From NCBI GenBank assembly GCA_944323285.1, contig CALURV010000028.1:82223-146222 (forward strand): a stretch of DNA of 64,000 nt, written 5' to 3'. This document shows, in pieces, positions 8,697 through 17,292 of the stretch (within the stretch, counting starts at the first letter, position 1; every line of letters begins with the position of its first letter). The translations under genes were made by a program, and so were the position numbers. Source of the stretch: Candidatus Gastranaerophilales bacterium (GTDB lineage Bacteria; Cyanobacteriota; Vampirovibrionia; Gastranaerophilales; Gastranaerophilaceae). Under the pieces are notes generated by a model that saw nothing but the letters and a program-made list of their open reading frames with translations, ran no database searches and had not been told where the DNA came from.

Positions 8697-8708
8697 TTCG
8701 GTTTTTAT

Positions 8709-9695
8709 ATGTTTAATTTCTTCAAAAAAAGTGATACTGAAAATATAAATAATGAACAAAAAGAAGAAAATAAAAATAAATCTTTTTGGAATTTTTCATT
8801 TGAAGGTTTAAAAAAAACCATATCAAATACTACACAAAATCTTGTTGATAATGTTGTTGCATCAGTTGAAGAAGAAGAAGAATTTGATGATTTTATATTA
8901 GATGATATGGAAGATTTATTAATAAAAGCTGATTTAGGCGTAAGCATAGCTTCTTCTATTACAGACAAACTAAGAAAACAGACAAGAGTAAAACCATCTG
9001 AAATAAAACAATTTTTAAAAGAAGAGTTTTCTAATATATTAAATTCAACAGGTACATCAGAATTAAATTTTGATGAAAATAATCTCAATATATTTTTTAT
9101 AACAGGAGTAAACGGAGCCGGAAAAACAACCTTAATTGCTAAACTTGCATATAAATTCAGACTTTCAGGTAAAAAGGTTTTACTTGCAGCAGCAGATACA
9201 TTCAGAGCTGCAGCAGAAGAACAGCTTGACATTTGGGCACAAAGAGCAGGTGTTGATATATATAGAAAAGATGGTATTGATTCAGCTGCAGTTGTTTTTG
9301 ATGCCATAAAAAAAGCACAAAATGAAAATTATGACATTCTTTTAATTGATACAGCAGGAAGGCTACACAATAAAAGAAATTTAATGGAAGAATTAAATAA
9401 AGTTAAATCTGTAATAGATAAATTAGCTCCAAACTCTTTAAAAGAAAGTATACTTGTTCTTGATGCAAATACCGGACAAAATGGACTTAGCCAAGCAAAA
9501 TTATTTTCTGAAGCTGTGAATTTAACATCTGTTGCTCTTACAAAATTAGATGGAAGCGCAAAAGGTGGTATTATCATTGCGATTGCTAAAGAATTCAATC
9601 TTCCTGTTAAGTTAATTGGCATCGGAGAAAAATTAGAAGACTTAAAATTATTCAATCCCTCTGATTTTATAGATGCTTTATTTGAGAAGAAATAA
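8709..9695 (+). CDS. ftsY: signal recognition particle receptor FtsY
   Basis: 328 residues: a short acidic N-terminal region (residues 1-65, Lys/Glu-rich, then EEEEEFDDFILDDMEDLL), then the NG GTPase domain with P-loop GVNGAGKTTLIAKL, AADTFRAAAEEQL, DTAGR and TKLDGSAKGG. It is the SRP receptor that docks ribosome-nascent-chain complexes at the membrane. The acidic A domain is much shorter than in E. coli (497 residues). FtsY is told from Ffh by the DTFRAAAEEQL box and the absence of the C-terminal M domain. It is probably co-transcribed with nusB. Confidence 0.97.
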   Translation: MFNFFKKSDTENINNEQKEENKNKSFWNFSFEGLKKTISNTTQNLVDNVVASVEEEEEFDDFILDDMEDLLIKADLGVSIASSITDKLRKQTRVKPSEIKQFLKEEFSNILNSTGTSELNFDENNLNIFFITGVNGAGKTTLIAKLAYKFRLSGKKVLLAAADTFRAAAEEQLDIWAQRAGVDIYRKDGIDSAAVVFDAIKKAQNENYDILLIDTAGRLHNKRNLMEELNKVKSVIDKLAPNSLKESILVLDANTGQNGLSQAKLFSEAVNLTSVALTKLDGSAKGGIIIAIAKEFNLPVKLIGIGEKLEDLKLFNPSDFIDALFEKK

Positions 9696-9697
9696 TT

Positions 9698-9876
9698 TAA
9701 TCTGGTATCGCACTTTGTTATCTTCTCATCCTCGCTAACAAAGTACTCACCTTTTAAAAACTCTGCTTTCCTTCGTTTCACTACGGATACAAACTCACAC
9801 AATAACAAAGTTTTTGTTTCGTTTTGTAAAAAAATTCACTCACTCTTACAGCTTATCGTGAATTTTTTCTCGGACT
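9698..9876 (+). repeat. dispersed 175-bp repeat, near-full copy (copy A)
   Basis: Runs from TCTGGTATCGCACTTTGTTA to TTTTTTCTCGGAC. It contains the left motif CATCCTCGCTAACAAAGTAC, the middle TTTCACTACGGATACAAACT, and a right-end hairpin AAAAAATTCAC (9829-9839) / GTGAATTTTTT (9858-9868). It separates the convergent ftsY and SIMPL genes. The minus-strand frame through it is open (…VSVVKRRKAEFLKGEYFVS…), as in copy H, but other copies break that frame. Confidence 0.85.
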
Positions 9877-9888
9877 AATTTTATATAT

Positions 9889-10626
9889 TTATTTTACGGT
9901 AAATGTTGCACTAACAGTAGCAACTACTTTTTTCTCTATAGATGAAGTATCGTTATAGCCATAATCGGAAACTTCAGTTGAGTCAACAGGAACTATTTGG
10001 AAAACTCCCATTTTAGCACTATTAATAGCTCCTATTTTACCATTTGTAGCTTTTACCATACTTTTAGCTCTATCTTGTGCATTTCTAGTTGCTTCACCAA
10101 CCATTTTAACTTTTATATCATCCAAGTTTGAAACATAATATTGAATATTTTCGGCATTTAAATTAATATCTTGATTTACAAGTTCATCAATTTTTTTAGA
10201 TAATTTAGTTAAAGTAGTTGTATCATTAACTTTAATAGTAACACTTTGGTAAACGGTATAACTTTCAAGTTCATTGGTTGAAGCACCATTTGCTGTTCTT
10301 TTATAATTTTCATAACTTCCTATAGAAGAAAAATTAACATTTTTTTCATCTATTCCGTTTGAAAGAAGGAAATCTTTTATTTTAGCAGCATCAGAATTTA
10401 ACTTTGCATAACCTTCTTTTAAGGTTAATGACTTAGTTCTAAAATTTATAATCCAAGAAGAAGAATCAGATGTAACATTCTGACTTGCGCTTCCTGTTAC
10501 TCTTATTGTTTGATTTTGAAGTTTTTGAAATTCAACAATAGCGTTAGATAAAATATAAGTCGAGAAAACACACCCTAAAGCAATAATTATACCAAGAACA
10601 ATAACCTGATAATCTTTAATCTGCAT
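9889..10626 (-). CDS. SIMPL-domain (DUF541) membrane-anchored protein
   Basis: 245 residues. One N-terminal transmembrane anchor (YQVIVLGIIIALGCVFSTYI, residues 6-25), then a SIMPL domain: IRVTGSASQNVTSDSSSW, AKIKDFLLSNGIDEKNVNFS, and RNAQDRAKSMVKATNGKIGA near the C-terminus. SIMPL/OMP26-type proteins are periplasmic or surface proteins of poorly known role, some linked to stress resistance. AAGGAG precedes the ATG. The start lies only 27 bases after tRNA-Gln(CTG), so the mRNA may be processed from a joint tRNA transcript. Confidence 0.88.
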   Translation of the reverse strand: MQIKDYQVIVLGIIIALGCVFSTYILSNAIVEFQKLQNQTIRVTGSASQNVTSDSSSWIINFRTKSLTLKEGYAKLNSDAAKIKDFLLSNGIDEKNVNFSSIGSYENYKRTANGASTNELESYTVYQSVTIKVNDTTTLTKLSKKIDELVNQDINLNAENIQYYVSNLDDIKVKMVGEATRNAQDRAKSMVKATNGKIGAINSAKMGVFQIVPVDSTEVSDYGYNDTSSIEKKVVATVSATFTVK

Positions 10627-10652
10627 AAAAAACTCCTTATTAATAAATTAAA

Positions 10653-10723
10653 CTCCCCCTCAAGGATTCGAACCTCGATAGCAACATCCAGAGTGTTGCG
10701 TCCTACCATTAGACGAAAGGGGA
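10653..10723 (-). tRNA. tRNA-Gln (anticodon CTG)
   Basis: 71-base cloverleaf: acceptor TCCCCTT/AGGGGGA with discriminator G, D-arm CGTCTAATGGTAGGACG, anticodon stem CAACA/TGTTG with loop CTCTGGA (anticodon CTG, reads CAG), and T-arm CGAGGTTCGAATCCTTG. U1-A72 fits Gln. It differs strongly from the TTG isoacceptor at 7821. CCA is not encoded. Confidence 0.88.
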
Positions 10724-10769
10724 CTATTAAACTAAATATATTTTACTACAAAAAATTTGTTTTTAATAT

Positions 10770-13529
10770 CTATTTTATCTTTTTAAGTGAAGATATAAAA
10801 TTATTATGTTCAACATCACCATCAACTTTAGTTAAAAATACCTGACAATCTTTTTCATCTGCATCTATATCGGGTAATTGTGAAAGTTCTGCCGCATAAT
10901 AATTTGAATCATTTCTGCTGTTTAAAGGAATTCTATTAGCTAAACTGTTTAATGAGAAATTCCTTAAAAATCCGGCAAAACCTTTATTTTTATTTGAAAA
11001 TTTTGTATATATTCTTAATATTGCATCACTATTTTCTAAGTTATATCGGCCAATAATAAAAGCACTTAATTGAGGAGAATAAGATTTTATTTTCATCATC
11101 TCTATTACATTATTTTTTAATATTAAATCACCTGTTATTTTATCAAAATTACCTTCCGGAATATTAATCAAATCAGAAAATACAGAAGGGCTAATCATTG
11201 CAAGAGGATTTCTAAATAATGCAGCAAATTTTAAAACATATTCAACCAAACCAACTTTTTGTATAGTACCATTTTTTACTACAAATTTTATAACTCCATT
11301 TAATTTGAGAGTTTCATCTGTATTTAAATTAATATAACCGCTTGCTTTTCCTGATATTTCTCTTTTTAAATTTAAAATAGCAGTTGACATTATATCAGAA
11401 TTTACATCTTTTATTCCAAGCTTTATACTATATTTCTGGTTTTTTAAATCGCAATTTACATCGGCAGAAGAATGACCCTCTGCAATATCAAATCTGTTAG
11501 AATGCATTTGAAATATAGAATTTTTATCTAAAGACATATTAGCTTTAATATTAGAGAAATTTATTTCCTTATATTTTCCGCTTAAGACTTTTACAATACA
11601 TTCTTGAATAATTAAATTTTTAACATCAAAAGCTAAAGCATCATCTGCATCATCACTGTCATCAATTTCTTCTTTTGTATAGTCTGCCTGTTGAACAGGA
11701 GCATTCATTGCTCTCATAATTCTTTCAACATCAACATTATCGAGAGTTAAAGTTATATTTCGTACCAAAATAGGAAATATTATAGCATTGCCAATTTTAC
11801 CTTTAAAGTCATATTGGCAGCGTCTAAACTTGCCTTGAGCAAATATATTTAATGATTTATCTGCAGTTACAACCTTTCCTTTTTTTAAGAAAAGCCTTTG
11901 AGAAGGAATAGCAACACCTTCTGCTTCAAGATTAGCTTTAATAATAGGGAATTTACCGAGGTCAACATACTGCATATTGCCGCTAAATTTCCCTTTTCTA
12001 AACATTTTTTTGCCTACAATAACATTTAAAAATTCACTAGGAAGAGGATTTGGTATATCAAAACCAAAATCAGAAACTTTCCCGCTAACAATATTAACAT
12101 TACCATTTAATGTTAATATCGGTTTTATACCTTTACTCGCTTTAGTAATTTCTTTTGCAATATAATAATTTATTGTTTCAATATTTAAGTTATCGCCAAT
12201 TAAATGCATATCGGCTTTAAAAGCTCTATCATAACCTACAGGGCTGAAAGAATTACCTTCAAGAAGGATATCATCACCTTTAGCAACTTTCCCCATTAAA
12301 GTAATATCAAACTTATTATTTTTTGATTTTATTATAATTTTTGACCTGCTGTCACCAACAAGAGAAATAGAGACTCCTGCAACTTTTGAAAGATAATCTT
12401 GTGCAAATTCATTTGTTATAGCTGCACTCATATCAATAGTAGTATCTGCCGTTTTTAAATAATCTTTTACGCTGCCGTTAAAACTAAATTCGTTATTTTT
12501 ACTACTTCCATAAAACCCTTTAAAATTTTTTAGTATTAAATCATTACCTTCTAATGCAACAACGCCTGAATTAACAAGAAACGGCATATTATTTAATGGT
12601 ATTATTTGGGCAGAAATTCTGTTAAATATAATATCTCCGGTCAACCCTTTATTAGTCATTTTGAATTTAAAATCAAAATCACCTCTTAATTTTTTTATCA
12701 TTGCTAACTGTTCATCAATATTATTTTCAATAATATTAGTTTGTAAAAGTTTAATAATATCTGGAATAAAGAATCTTTTAGCATAAACAATAACTTCAAA
12801 GTTTTTCTTTCTGTCTGCCCAAGCATTAAAAAACATTTTTGAATAATTTATTATAAGGGGACAATCATTAACAAAAATCTGCTTATCTTTAATAACAACC
12901 TTATTATCATCTTTTATAGCTATTTTTACTGTTTTACCATCTTTTACAATATCTGCATTAAAATTGAAATGGACATATCTTTCTATTTTTTGAGTATTAT
13001 CTATTTTTAAATCTGAAGCATTTAATTTAATAAATGTATCTTTTACCGGTGTATACAAAATAGTAGAATTATTTAAATAAAGAATAGAATCAAATAAATC
13101 AATATCAAATGAAGATTCTGTTTCTTTTTTCTCTTCTGATACAGGAAGTAATTTCATTATTTTATCAGCATCAACAAAAAGGTTATCAGCCCCGAATCTA
13201 TCAACTATTAAGGATTTTTTTAATATATTTCTTATATCAATCTGAGAATCTAAGTCTTTAACATATAATATTCTGTCAACAGCTTTATTTAAGGATAAAG
13301 AAACAACTTTAAATTCAATTTTAGGGAAATTTTTTGTAACTAATATAGGTTTTTCTATATCAACATATAAATTTGTATAATTATTTACTAAATTTTCCGA
13401 GAAAGAAATTACTTTTTCATTAGAAACAGCCCAAGGTAATACCTTGAAATAAATAAATATACAAGCACAAGCGAGTACAATAAATACCAAAATAAACCCA
13501 AATAAAATTTTAGAAATTAACTTCAACAT
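10770..13529 (-). CDS. AsmA/TamB-like large membrane-anchored protein
   Basis: 919 residues. One N-terminal transmembrane helix (residues 5-29, ILFGFILVFIVLACACIFIY) is followed by a long beta-rich region. The last third resembles the AsmA C-terminal region (FDVKNLIIQECIVKVLSGKY, then a GYINLNTDETLKLNGVIKF segment and a GNFDKITGDLILKNNVIEMM segment). AsmA-like proteins are periplasmic and linked to outer-membrane lipid transport, which implies a diderm envelope. A DSDDADDALAF acidic stretch near residues 628-640 is a low-complexity linker. It is divergent from the WG-repeat gene with only 26 bases between start codons, and its SD is weak. Confidence 0.8.
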   Translation of the reverse strand: MLKLISKILFGFILVFIVLACACIFIYFKVLPWAVSNEKVISFSENLVNNYTNLYVDIEKPILVTKNFPKIEFKVVSLSLNKAVDRILYVKDLDSQIDIRNILKKSLIVDRFGADNLFVDADKIMKLLPVSEEKKETESSFDIDLFDSILYLNNSTILYTPVKDTFIKLNASDLKIDNTQKIERYVHFNFNADIVKDGKTVKIAIKDDNKVVIKDKQIFVNDCPLIINYSKMFFNAWADRKKNFEVIVYAKRFFIPDIIKLLQTNIIENNIDEQLAMIKKLRGDFDFKFKMTNKGLTGDIIFNRISAQIIPLNNMPFLVNSGVVALEGNDLILKNFKGFYGSSKNNEFSFNGSVKDYLKTADTTIDMSAAITNEFAQDYLSKVAGVSISLVGDSRSKIIIKSKNNKFDITLMGKVAKGDDILLEGNSFSPVGYDRAFKADMHLIGDNLNIETINYYIAKEITKASKGIKPILTLNGNVNIVSGKVSDFGFDIPNPLPSEFLNVIVGKKMFRKGKFSGNMQYVDLGKFPIIKANLEAEGVAIPSQRLFLKKGKVVTADKSLNIFAQGKFRRCQYDFKGKIGNAIIFPILVRNITLTLDNVDVERIMRAMNAPVQQADYTKEEIDDSDDADDALAFDVKNLIIQECIVKVLSGKYKEINFSNIKANMSLDKNSIFQMHSNRFDIAEGHSSADVNCDLKNQKYSIKLGIKDVNSDIMSTAILNLKREISGKASGYINLNTDETLKLNGVIKFVVKNGTIQKVGLVEYVLKFAALFRNPLAMISPSVFSDLINIPEGNFDKITGDLILKNNVIEMMKIKSYSPQLSAFIIGRYNLENSDAILRIYTKFSNKNKGFAGFLRNFSLNSLANRIPLNSRNDSNYYAAELSQLPDIDADEKDCQVFLTKVDGDVEHNNFISSLKKIK

Positions 13530-13555
13530 AACATCACTATGATATAATAAAAATC

Positions 13556-14437
13556 ATGAAAAAGTTATTATTTTTAATTTGCACTACATTTTTTTTAATA
13601 CAAAATTCTTCACTAGGTCAAATCAATATTTATAGTGAAGACAATAAATTCGGTATAAAAAATGAACAACAAGAAGTTGTAGTTAAACCTATATACAATA
13701 AAATTATAAGATTATCTGATGAATCTTTTATTGTACAAAAGAAAAATAAATTTGGAATTATAAATAAAGACGGCGAGATTCTTGTTCCTATAAAGTACCG
13801 TCACGTTGAAAGAGTATTAGGCAAATATGCAAAACTGGGGAATTACGGCGACTTTGGATTATATGATGAAACAGGATTTGCAGTTATTCCTCCGATATAT
13901 GATTCTATAGATTTATTATTTGGCGGAATGCTCCTTACATATAAAGATTATAAATACGGGGTCAGCGATTTTAGCGGAAAAGTTATTTTAGAAAATATAT
14001 TTGATGATATATATATGCCAAAACCCAATATTATGAGAATAGAATATAACGGACAATGGTATGAAATAGAGCAAGTTTCATCAGATACTTTAAAACTTCC
14101 CGATGATGTAAAAACAGTAAAAACAAGTTCTGACTTTAAGGTTACTAATATAGTAGTAAATACAGGTGTTGTATCAGGATATTCTGTATTAACATTTACT
14201 GACTATATAATAAAAATGATATCATCTATATCTCCTGCCCATGAAGATACTATTGATGAATTAATGCTATCACAAGGTGCAGAAACAGTATCAATATTAA
14301 TAAAGTTAACCTGGTTGCCAAGATACCCTTTCAGCTATGCCAGAAACTATTACAAATATATAAGGAATCCAAATAACGGACCTTTAAGCTCAATAAGGAA
14401 AAAATTATTAAAGAAAATGAATAAAACGACCCCATAA
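13556..14437 (+). CDS. secreted WG-repeat protein
   Basis: 293 residues with an N-terminal signal peptide (MKKLLFLICTTFFLIQNSSL). Several WG-type repeats follow, of the pattern KFGIINKDGEILVPIKYRHV, then DFGLYDETGFAVIPPIYDSI, then KYGVSDFSGKVILENIFDDI (residues 20-165). The last 130 residues are not repeat-like. WG repeats form beta-propeller-like modules of unknown binding partner. There is no SD; TATAAT (13543-13548) ends seven bases before the ATG, so the mRNA may be leaderless. It ends in a bidirectional hairpin shared with nusA. Confidence 0.78.
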   Translation: MKKLLFLICTTFFLIQNSSLGQINIYSEDNKFGIKNEQQEVVVKPIYNKIIRLSDESFIVQKKNKFGIINKDGEILVPIKYRHVERVLGKYAKLGNYGDFGLYDETGFAVIPPIYDSIDLLFGGMLLTYKDYKYGVSDFSGKVILENIFDDIYMPKPNIMRIEYNGQWYEIEQVSSDTLKLPDDVKTVKTSSDFKVTNIVVNTGVVSGYSVLTFTDYIIKMISSISPAHEDTIDELMLSQGAETVSILIKLTWLPRYPFSYARNYYKYIRNPNNGPLSSIRKKLLKKMNKTTP

Positions 14438-14447
14438 AGAGGTCGTT
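14425..14447. terminator. bidirectional terminator between WG gene and nusA
   Basis: AACGACC (14425-14431) and GGTCGTT (14441-14447) form a 7-bp stem with a 9-base loop. T-rich sequence follows on both strands, so it can end both convergent genes. Confidence 0.75.
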
Positions 14448-14475
14448 ATTATATTTCCAGTATTATCTCTCGCAG

Positions 14476-15705
14476 TTACTCAACAGTTTCTTCTGCATTT
14501 TCACTATCTTCAAAAGAGGCAATATCTTCTTCATCCATAGCATATTCTTCTTGTTCACGGATTTCTTCAGCTATTTCATCAACTTCGTCATCAATTTGTT
14601 CTTCATCTTGTTCTTCAAAATGAGATTGATGATGAGGATAATCCATTTTTTCAGCTTGTGATTGACTCTTTATATCTATTTTCCAGCCTGTTAATTTATG
14701 AGCCAGTCTGACATTTTGACCATCACGTCCAATAGCTAAACTTAATTGATCATCAGGAACAATAACAAAAGCTTCTTTTGAATATTCATCATCAGCTAAA
14801 ATATCAACAGAAACAATTCTTGCAGGTGATAAAGCATTAACAATATATTCAACAGGATTATCAGAATATCTTACAATATCAATTTTTTCATTTTTTAATT
14901 CACCAATAATAGTTTGTATTCTGCTTCCTCTAGGTCCAATACAAGCACCAACCGAATCTACATCAGGATCATTACTTGCAACAGCAATTTTTGTTCTGTA
15001 ACCTGCTTCTCTTGAAATTGATTTAATTTCAACAATACCATCTTCTATTTCCGGAACTTCAAGTTCAAATAATTCTCTAACAATTTCAGAATGAGCATGA
15101 GAAACAATTACTTGAGGAAGTCTTGAAGTTTCTTTAACATTAAGAACAAAAACTCTGATTCTTGTTCCTGGCTTATAATATTCACCGGGGATTTGTTCTT
15201 TTTGAGGCATAATAGCATCTGTTTTACCGATATTAACAATAACATTTCTGTTTTCAACTCTTTGAATAATGCCGGTAGTTAAAGAGCCTTTCTTTTCCAT
15301 AAATTCATCAAGAACTAATTTTCTTTCAGCTTCACGGATTCTTTGAGTAATAACCTGTTTAGCACTTTGAGCTGCAATGCGTCCAAAATTTTCAGGAGTA
15401 ACTTCTATTTTAACTTCATCTTCAAGTTCAACTTCATCATCTATTTCTTTAGCATCTTCTAAAGATATTTCAAGATTAGGATCTTCAACTTTTTCCACAA
15501 CAACTTTTGTTCTGAAAACGCCTATTTCTCCTGATTGTTCATCCAAAATAGCTTCTACATTAGGAACATCTTTTTGTTTTAAATGTTTTTTATATGCAGT
15601 AACCATAGCATCACATAAAGATGCAATAATAACATCTTTGGAAATCCCTTTTTCTCTTTCCAATTCTTCACAAGCTTCAAATAATGCTGTTCCTATTTTT
15701 ATCAT
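14476..15705 (-). CDS. nusA: transcription termination/antitermination factor NusA
   Basis: 409 residues. The N-terminal RNAP-binding domain (residues 1-130) is followed by S1 (GSLTTGIIQRVENRNVIVNI), KH1 (DSVGACIGPRGSRIQTIIGE) and KH2 (LSLAIGRDGQNVRLAHKLTG). A roughly 60-residue acidic tail replaces the AR repeats of E. coli NusA (495 residues), as in other non-proteobacteria. NusA controls pausing, termination and antitermination with NusB, also encoded in this window. It lies 11 bases after rimP. infB, which often follows nusA, is absent: a terminator and a convergent gene come next. Confidence 0.96.
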   Translation of the reverse strand: MIKIGTALFEACEELEREKGISKDVIIASLCDAMVTAYKKHLKQKDVPNVEAILDEQSGEIGVFRTKVVVEKVEDPNLEISLEDAKEIDDEVELEDEVKIEVTPENFGRIAAQSAKQVITQRIREAERKLVLDEFMEKKGSLTTGIIQRVENRNVIVNIGKTDAIMPQKEQIPGEYYKPGTRIRVFVLNVKETSRLPQVIVSHAHSEIVRELFELEVPEIEDGIVEIKSISREAGYRTKIAVASNDPDVDSVGACIGPRGSRIQTIIGELKNEKIDIVRYSDNPVEYIVNALSPARIVSVDILADDEYSKEAFVIVPDDQLSLAIGRDGQNVRLAHKLTGWKIDIKSQSQAEKMDYPHHQSHFEEQDEEQIDDEVDEIAEEIREQEEYAMDEEDIASFEDSENAEETVE

Positions 15706-15716
15706 AGTACCTTCTC

Positions 15717-16250
15717 CTATATTTCACTCGAATATAATCTTGCAGATATAATATTATCTTTTTTTATTAATATATTTTTTTTATCTTTATAAGTAAAAAC
15801 AGTTAACCCTTCATTTTCTTCAAAATCCTCAATTTTTGCAACAAATTGTTTTTCTCCTGATTCATCAACAGGTTGTTTAAGTTTTAAATTTATATCTTTA
15901 CCTTTGAAAATGAGGTATTCTTTATCCGATTTAATTTTTCTTTCAATTCCCGGAGAACTAACCTCCAAGTAATACTTAAAAGGAATTAATTCTTCTAAAA
16001 AATCAGAAAGACTTCTTGAGACATTTTCACAATCATCAATGTTAACTTCCCGTTCATTGGAATAAATAAAAATTCTAAGAAACCATCTATGATTTTCTTT
16101 AACAAGCTCCACTTCAACAGGAATAAGACCAAAACGCATAAGAGTATTATCAATTAACGGTTCTATTTTTTCCATTAATTCACGTTTATTAACGTACTCA
16201 AATTGAGAATTATTATTTAATTGAGATTTATTAAACTTATCTCTTGTCAA
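15717..16250 (-). CDS. rimP: ribosome maturation factor RimP
   Basis: 177 residues with RimP hallmarks: VEVELVKENHRWFLRIFIYS, IDDCENVSRSLSDFLEE, and YYLEVSSPGIERKIKSDKEY. RimP helps assemble the 30S subunit. The start is a TTG at 16250 with AAAGGAG seven bases upstream; internal ATGs would cut into the N-terminal extension before KRELMEKIEP. It is the first gene of the rimP-nusA operon. The leader carries a terminator-like hairpin whose arm can instead pair with the SD region (see the attenuator entry). Confidence 0.94.
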   Translation of the reverse strand: MTRDKFNKSQLNNNSQFEYVNKRELMEKIEPLIDNTLMRFGLIPVEVELVKENHRWFLRIFIYSNEREVNIDDCENVSRSLSDFLEELIPFKYYLEVSSPGIERKIKSDKEYLIFKGKDINLKLKQPVDESGEKQFVAKIEDFEENEGLTVFTYKDKKNILIKKDNIISARLYSSEI

Positions 16251-16257
16251 CCTAACA

Positions 16258-16319
16258 CTCCTTTCCGTTACTAAACAACAAACACTTGTTAAATAAAAAA
16301 GAAACGGAAAGCCGTTTCT
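16258..16319 (-). promoter_or_regulatory. candidate transcription/translation attenuator in the rimP-nusA leader
   Basis: On the minus strand, an 8-bp hairpin AGAAACGG-CTTT-CCGTTTCT (16319-16300) is followed directly by TTTTTTATTT (16300-16291), a classic intrinsic terminator lying in the leader, upstream of rimP. The stretch CTTTCCGTT inside the hairpin (16311-16303) is perfectly complementary to AACGGAAAG (16269-16261), which overlaps the rimP SD AAAGGAG (16264-16258). The two pairings exclude each other. NusA itself affects termination, so feedback control of its own operon is plausible. Confidence 0.5.
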
Positions 16320-16369
16320 CTAATCAACATATTATTATGATAACATAAGATATTTTATTTTAAAACAAT

Positions 16370-16398
16370 CTTATAATTTGTTTAATTAAAATTAACAA
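16370..16398 (-). promoter_or_regulatory. candidate promoter of rimP-nusA
   Basis: On the minus strand, TTGTTA (16398-16393), 17-base spacer, TATAAG (16375-16370). This would give a leader of about 110 bases containing the attenuator-like hairpin. The -35 box lies inside a relic of the dispersed repeat. Confidence 0.45.
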
Positions 16399-16420
16399 AG
16401 TACTATACTAGATTAATTTA
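16391..16420 (-). repeat. dispersed repeat, left-terminus relic (copy J)
   Basis: On the minus strand, AAATTAATCTAGTATAGTAC then TTTGTTAAT, compared with AAATTAATCTAGTATCGCAC then TTTGTTAGC in copy H. Only the outer left end is preserved. It overlaps the proposed rimP -35 box. Confidence 0.5.
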
Positions 16421-16482
16421 ATACTTTTAGATTTTATTTTTGTCAAAATTTGATTATAATAAATAGAAATAGGATAAATATT

Positions 16483-17289
16483 ATGAAATCAGTTAAAGAA
16501 GTAGCAACAGAATCGAAAATATTAGAGAAGTTAAAGAGTTATCCAAAATGCAAAGAAATGGTTAAATACTTATTTGCAGATGTAGAGCTGCAAGAAATGC
16601 AAGATTATGCAAATAATGTTTCGATAAAAAGGCTTGGTTATAATGACCATGGGCCTGTACATATGAGACAAGTTGCTATAAATACAATAAAAATGCTTAC
16701 TTTATTACATGAAGCAGGAATAAAAACATCTATTGAGACAGAAGAAATTGGAGATTTTGAAGACAGCTTATGTGCAATTGTAATGGCATCATTAATGCAC
16801 GATTTAGGTATGATGATAGGTAGGCAAGGCCACGAAGAAATGTCTGTTATACTTGCAATTCCTTTAATAGATAAAACATTAAATAAAGTATTTCCAGAAG
16901 ATATACATAAAAGAGTAGTAATAAAATCATTAGCTATAGAAGCTATAATAGGACATATGACATCAAGAAAAATCCACTCTTTAGAGGCCGGAATTTTACT
17001 TATAGCAGATGGCTGTGATATGACAAAAGGAAGAGCAAGAATACCTTTAGCTATTCACAATACACCAAAAGTAGGCGATATTCATAAATATAGCGCAAAC
17101 GCTATTACAAGAGTTGTTATTCACCACGGCGAGAAAAAACCGATTCAAATTGACATAGAAATGTCATCTGAAGTAGGATTTTTCCAAATAGAAGAAGTAC
17201 TTTTAACAAAAGTTGATGCAAGTACTGCTAAACAATATATTGAAATATATGCAGGAGTAACAGGTGAAGAGAAAAAATGTTACCTGTAA
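16483..17289 (+). CDS. HD-domain metal-dependent phosphohydrolase
   Basis: 268 residues from the ATG at 16483 (MKSVKEVATESK), with AGGAT upstream. HD-domain residues: NDHGPVHMRQVAINTI near residue 55 (first His), MASLMHDLGMMIGRQGHEEM near 105-125 (HD pair, then His), and ILLIADGCDMTKGRARIP (second Asp). The fold is that of HD phosphohydrolases acting on nucleotides or cyclic nucleotides. The exact substrate is unknown. A TATAAT at 16455-16460 gives a short leader. It converges on the Mini-III gene with three bases between the stops. Confidence 0.83.
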   Translation: MKSVKEVATESKILEKLKSYPKCKEMVKYLFADVELQEMQDYANNVSIKRLGYNDHGPVHMRQVAINTIKMLTLLHEAGIKTSIETEEIGDFEDSLCAIVMASLMHDLGMMIGRQGHEEMSVILAIPLIDKTLNKVFPEDIHKRVVIKSLAIEAIIGHMTSRKIHSLEAGILLIADGCDMTKGRARIPLAIHNTPKVGDIHKYSANAITRVVIHHGEKKPIQIDIEMSSEVGFFQIEEVLLTKVDASTAKQYIEIYAGVTGEEKKCYL

Positions 17290-17292
17290 ATT

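Noticed and set aside
8243..9307. Long open frames on the strand opposite to nusB and ftsY
   Set aside because: They are Ser/Ile-rich shadows of strongly recognisable genes with no SD or family match.
15377..15751. A 124-residue plus-strand frame over nusA
   Set aside because: Opposite-strand shadow of nusA; composition is that of reversed Glu/Asp codons.
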